From the NCBI GenBank assembly GCA_964561005.1, contig CAZLNO010000149.1, positions 1-6,723 on the forward strand: 6,723 nt of DNA, written 5' to 3'. Each line of letters opens with the position of its first letter. Position 1 is the first letter of the stretch. Positions 6,101 through 6,723 of this stretch are shown piece after piece. The notes beneath the pieces are model-generated. The model worked only from the letters and a program-made list of their open reading frames with translations. It was not told the DNA's origin and searched no databases. Made by a program: the position numbers and the translations under genes. Source of the stretch: CAZLNO01 sp964561005. GTDB taxonomy: Bacteria > Pseudomonadota > Alphaproteobacteria > Kiloniellales > Rhodovibrionaceae.

Positions 6101-6723
6101 TCGGCCGCTCCGCGCACCGGCTCATCGGTATCCGACCGCGCATCCCCGGCTTCTGCGGCAAGCCCGTGGTTCCGGGCCATCTCCGTGAGTTGTTCTCGTG
6201 TCAGATTGGCCGGATCCGCGTTCTCGATCGCCTTCTTCAGCTCCTCGCCGGGGACGTAGGATTCGACGTCGGCGCGGCTACCCTTGCGCCAAACCTCGTG
6301 TATCTGGCTCATCCGGGAGATCATGGCGCTTTGGTCGCTGAGCGGGGCGGCCACGACCGGCTGCAGGCCGATCGAGGCGAAGAAGTCCAGCATCCGGCGC
6401 TGGTTCCTGGCATCCATTTTGGAGAACGCCTCGTCGAACAGGGCCAGACCCATACTGCCATAACTGGGCGCCGTCCTGCCCCCCTTGTACGCCGCCGACA
6501 GGGCGGCGGCCATGGCGATATAGAAGGGAGTCTGGCTTTCCGCCCCGGAGCTCGTCCCCTTGCGCCGCTGGAAGGACACCCAGGCGCCCCGCTCCCTCGG
6601 CTTGCTCTCCAGCCAGAAGACCCAATAGTTCCGGTAATCCTCGAAGCGCTGAGCATCGAGGTCGTCGGACAGCAGGAGCTGCTTGACGTTCTCCACCGCC
6701 GGCGAATAGCGGTCGCGGTCCTT
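6097..6723 (-). CDS. jetC: Wadjet SMC-like ATPase JetC, C-terminal part (runs off the window)
   Basis: This is the C-terminal head half of a MukB/SMC-like ATPase, the motor of the Wadjet complex. The frame is open to the last base, and only about 208 residues of a protein usually over 1,000 aa are visible. The ABC-type signature GTSSGAESQ is at visible residues 56-64, followed by a helix (FYIAMAAALSAAY). The Walker B/D-loop segment LALFDEAFSKMD is at 93-104, with the Asp-Glu pair needed for ATP hydrolysis. After this comes a conserved strand (GLQPVVAAP) and a charged tail, partly low in complexity, that ends the protein. The Walker A half and the long coiled coils lie outside the window. A GTG at 6696 is in frame but is internal, not a start. 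The stop overlaps the jetD start (ATGA). The motif set and the partner gene make the assignment firm. Confidence 0.92.
   Translation of the reverse strand, partial: KDRDRYSPAVENVKQLLLSDDLDAQRFEDYRNYWVFWLESKPRERGAWVSFQRRKGTSSGAESQTPFYIAMAAALSAAYKGGRTAPSYGSMGLALFDEAFSKMDARNQRRMLDFFASIGLQPVVAAPLSDQSAMISRMSQIHEVWRKGSRADVESYVPGEELKKAIENADPANLTREQLTEMARNHGLAAEAGDARSDTDEPVRGAAE

Noticed and set aside
6694..6696. GTG as the start of a separate 199-aa protein
   Set aside because: The frame stays open to the window edge and the product is the C-terminal part of a SMC-like head, so the GTG is internal to jetC.

Overview
The window is GC-rich DNA, with strong G/C at third codon positions in all the genes. 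The PotB/PotC-like permeases and an intergenic palindromic repeat with TTC/GAA-tipped hairpins suggest an alphaproteobacterium, perhaps of the Rhodospirillales type. That placement is inference from style, not from a marker gene.

Left part (1-1624, + strand): two consecutive inner-membrane permease genes of an ABC importer of the spermidine/putrescine type. The first is cut by the window edge. Between them, where such genes normally overlap or nearly touch, sits a roughly 200 bp repeat element. It has two outward inverted arms, each carrying stem-loops, plus a perfect tandem duplication of a 39-bp unit. It is bounded by a 6-bp direct repeat that contains the start/stop overlap ATGA.

Middle (1625-4825): a 200 bp convergent intergenic region with two possible hairpins, then three genes on the - strand read in the order 4633 to 1825. 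They encode a large lipoprotein (577 aa), a small lipoprotein (212 aa) with a proline-rich linker, and a 123-aa helical, coiled-coil-like protein without a signal peptide. The two lipoprotein genes are joined by a TGATG overlap with a strong ribosome binding site. I recognise no family for any of the three. Upstream of them is an unusually AT-rich 190 bp stretch that probably holds their promoter.

Right part (4826-6723, - strand): the end of a Wadjet (JetABCD) anti-plasmid defence operon. It comprises the C-terminal ATPase-head part of the SMC/MukB-like JetC, running off the window, and a complete JetD nuclease with a Toprim-type active site. The two genes overlap by ATGA. JetA and JetB should lie beyond 6723. 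In known Wadjet systems JetABC is a loop-extruding SMC complex that senses small circular DNA, and JetD cuts it. The lipoprotein operon follows jetD on the same strand, so it is either an envelope neighbour of the defence island or an undescribed companion module; the sequence alone cannot decide.
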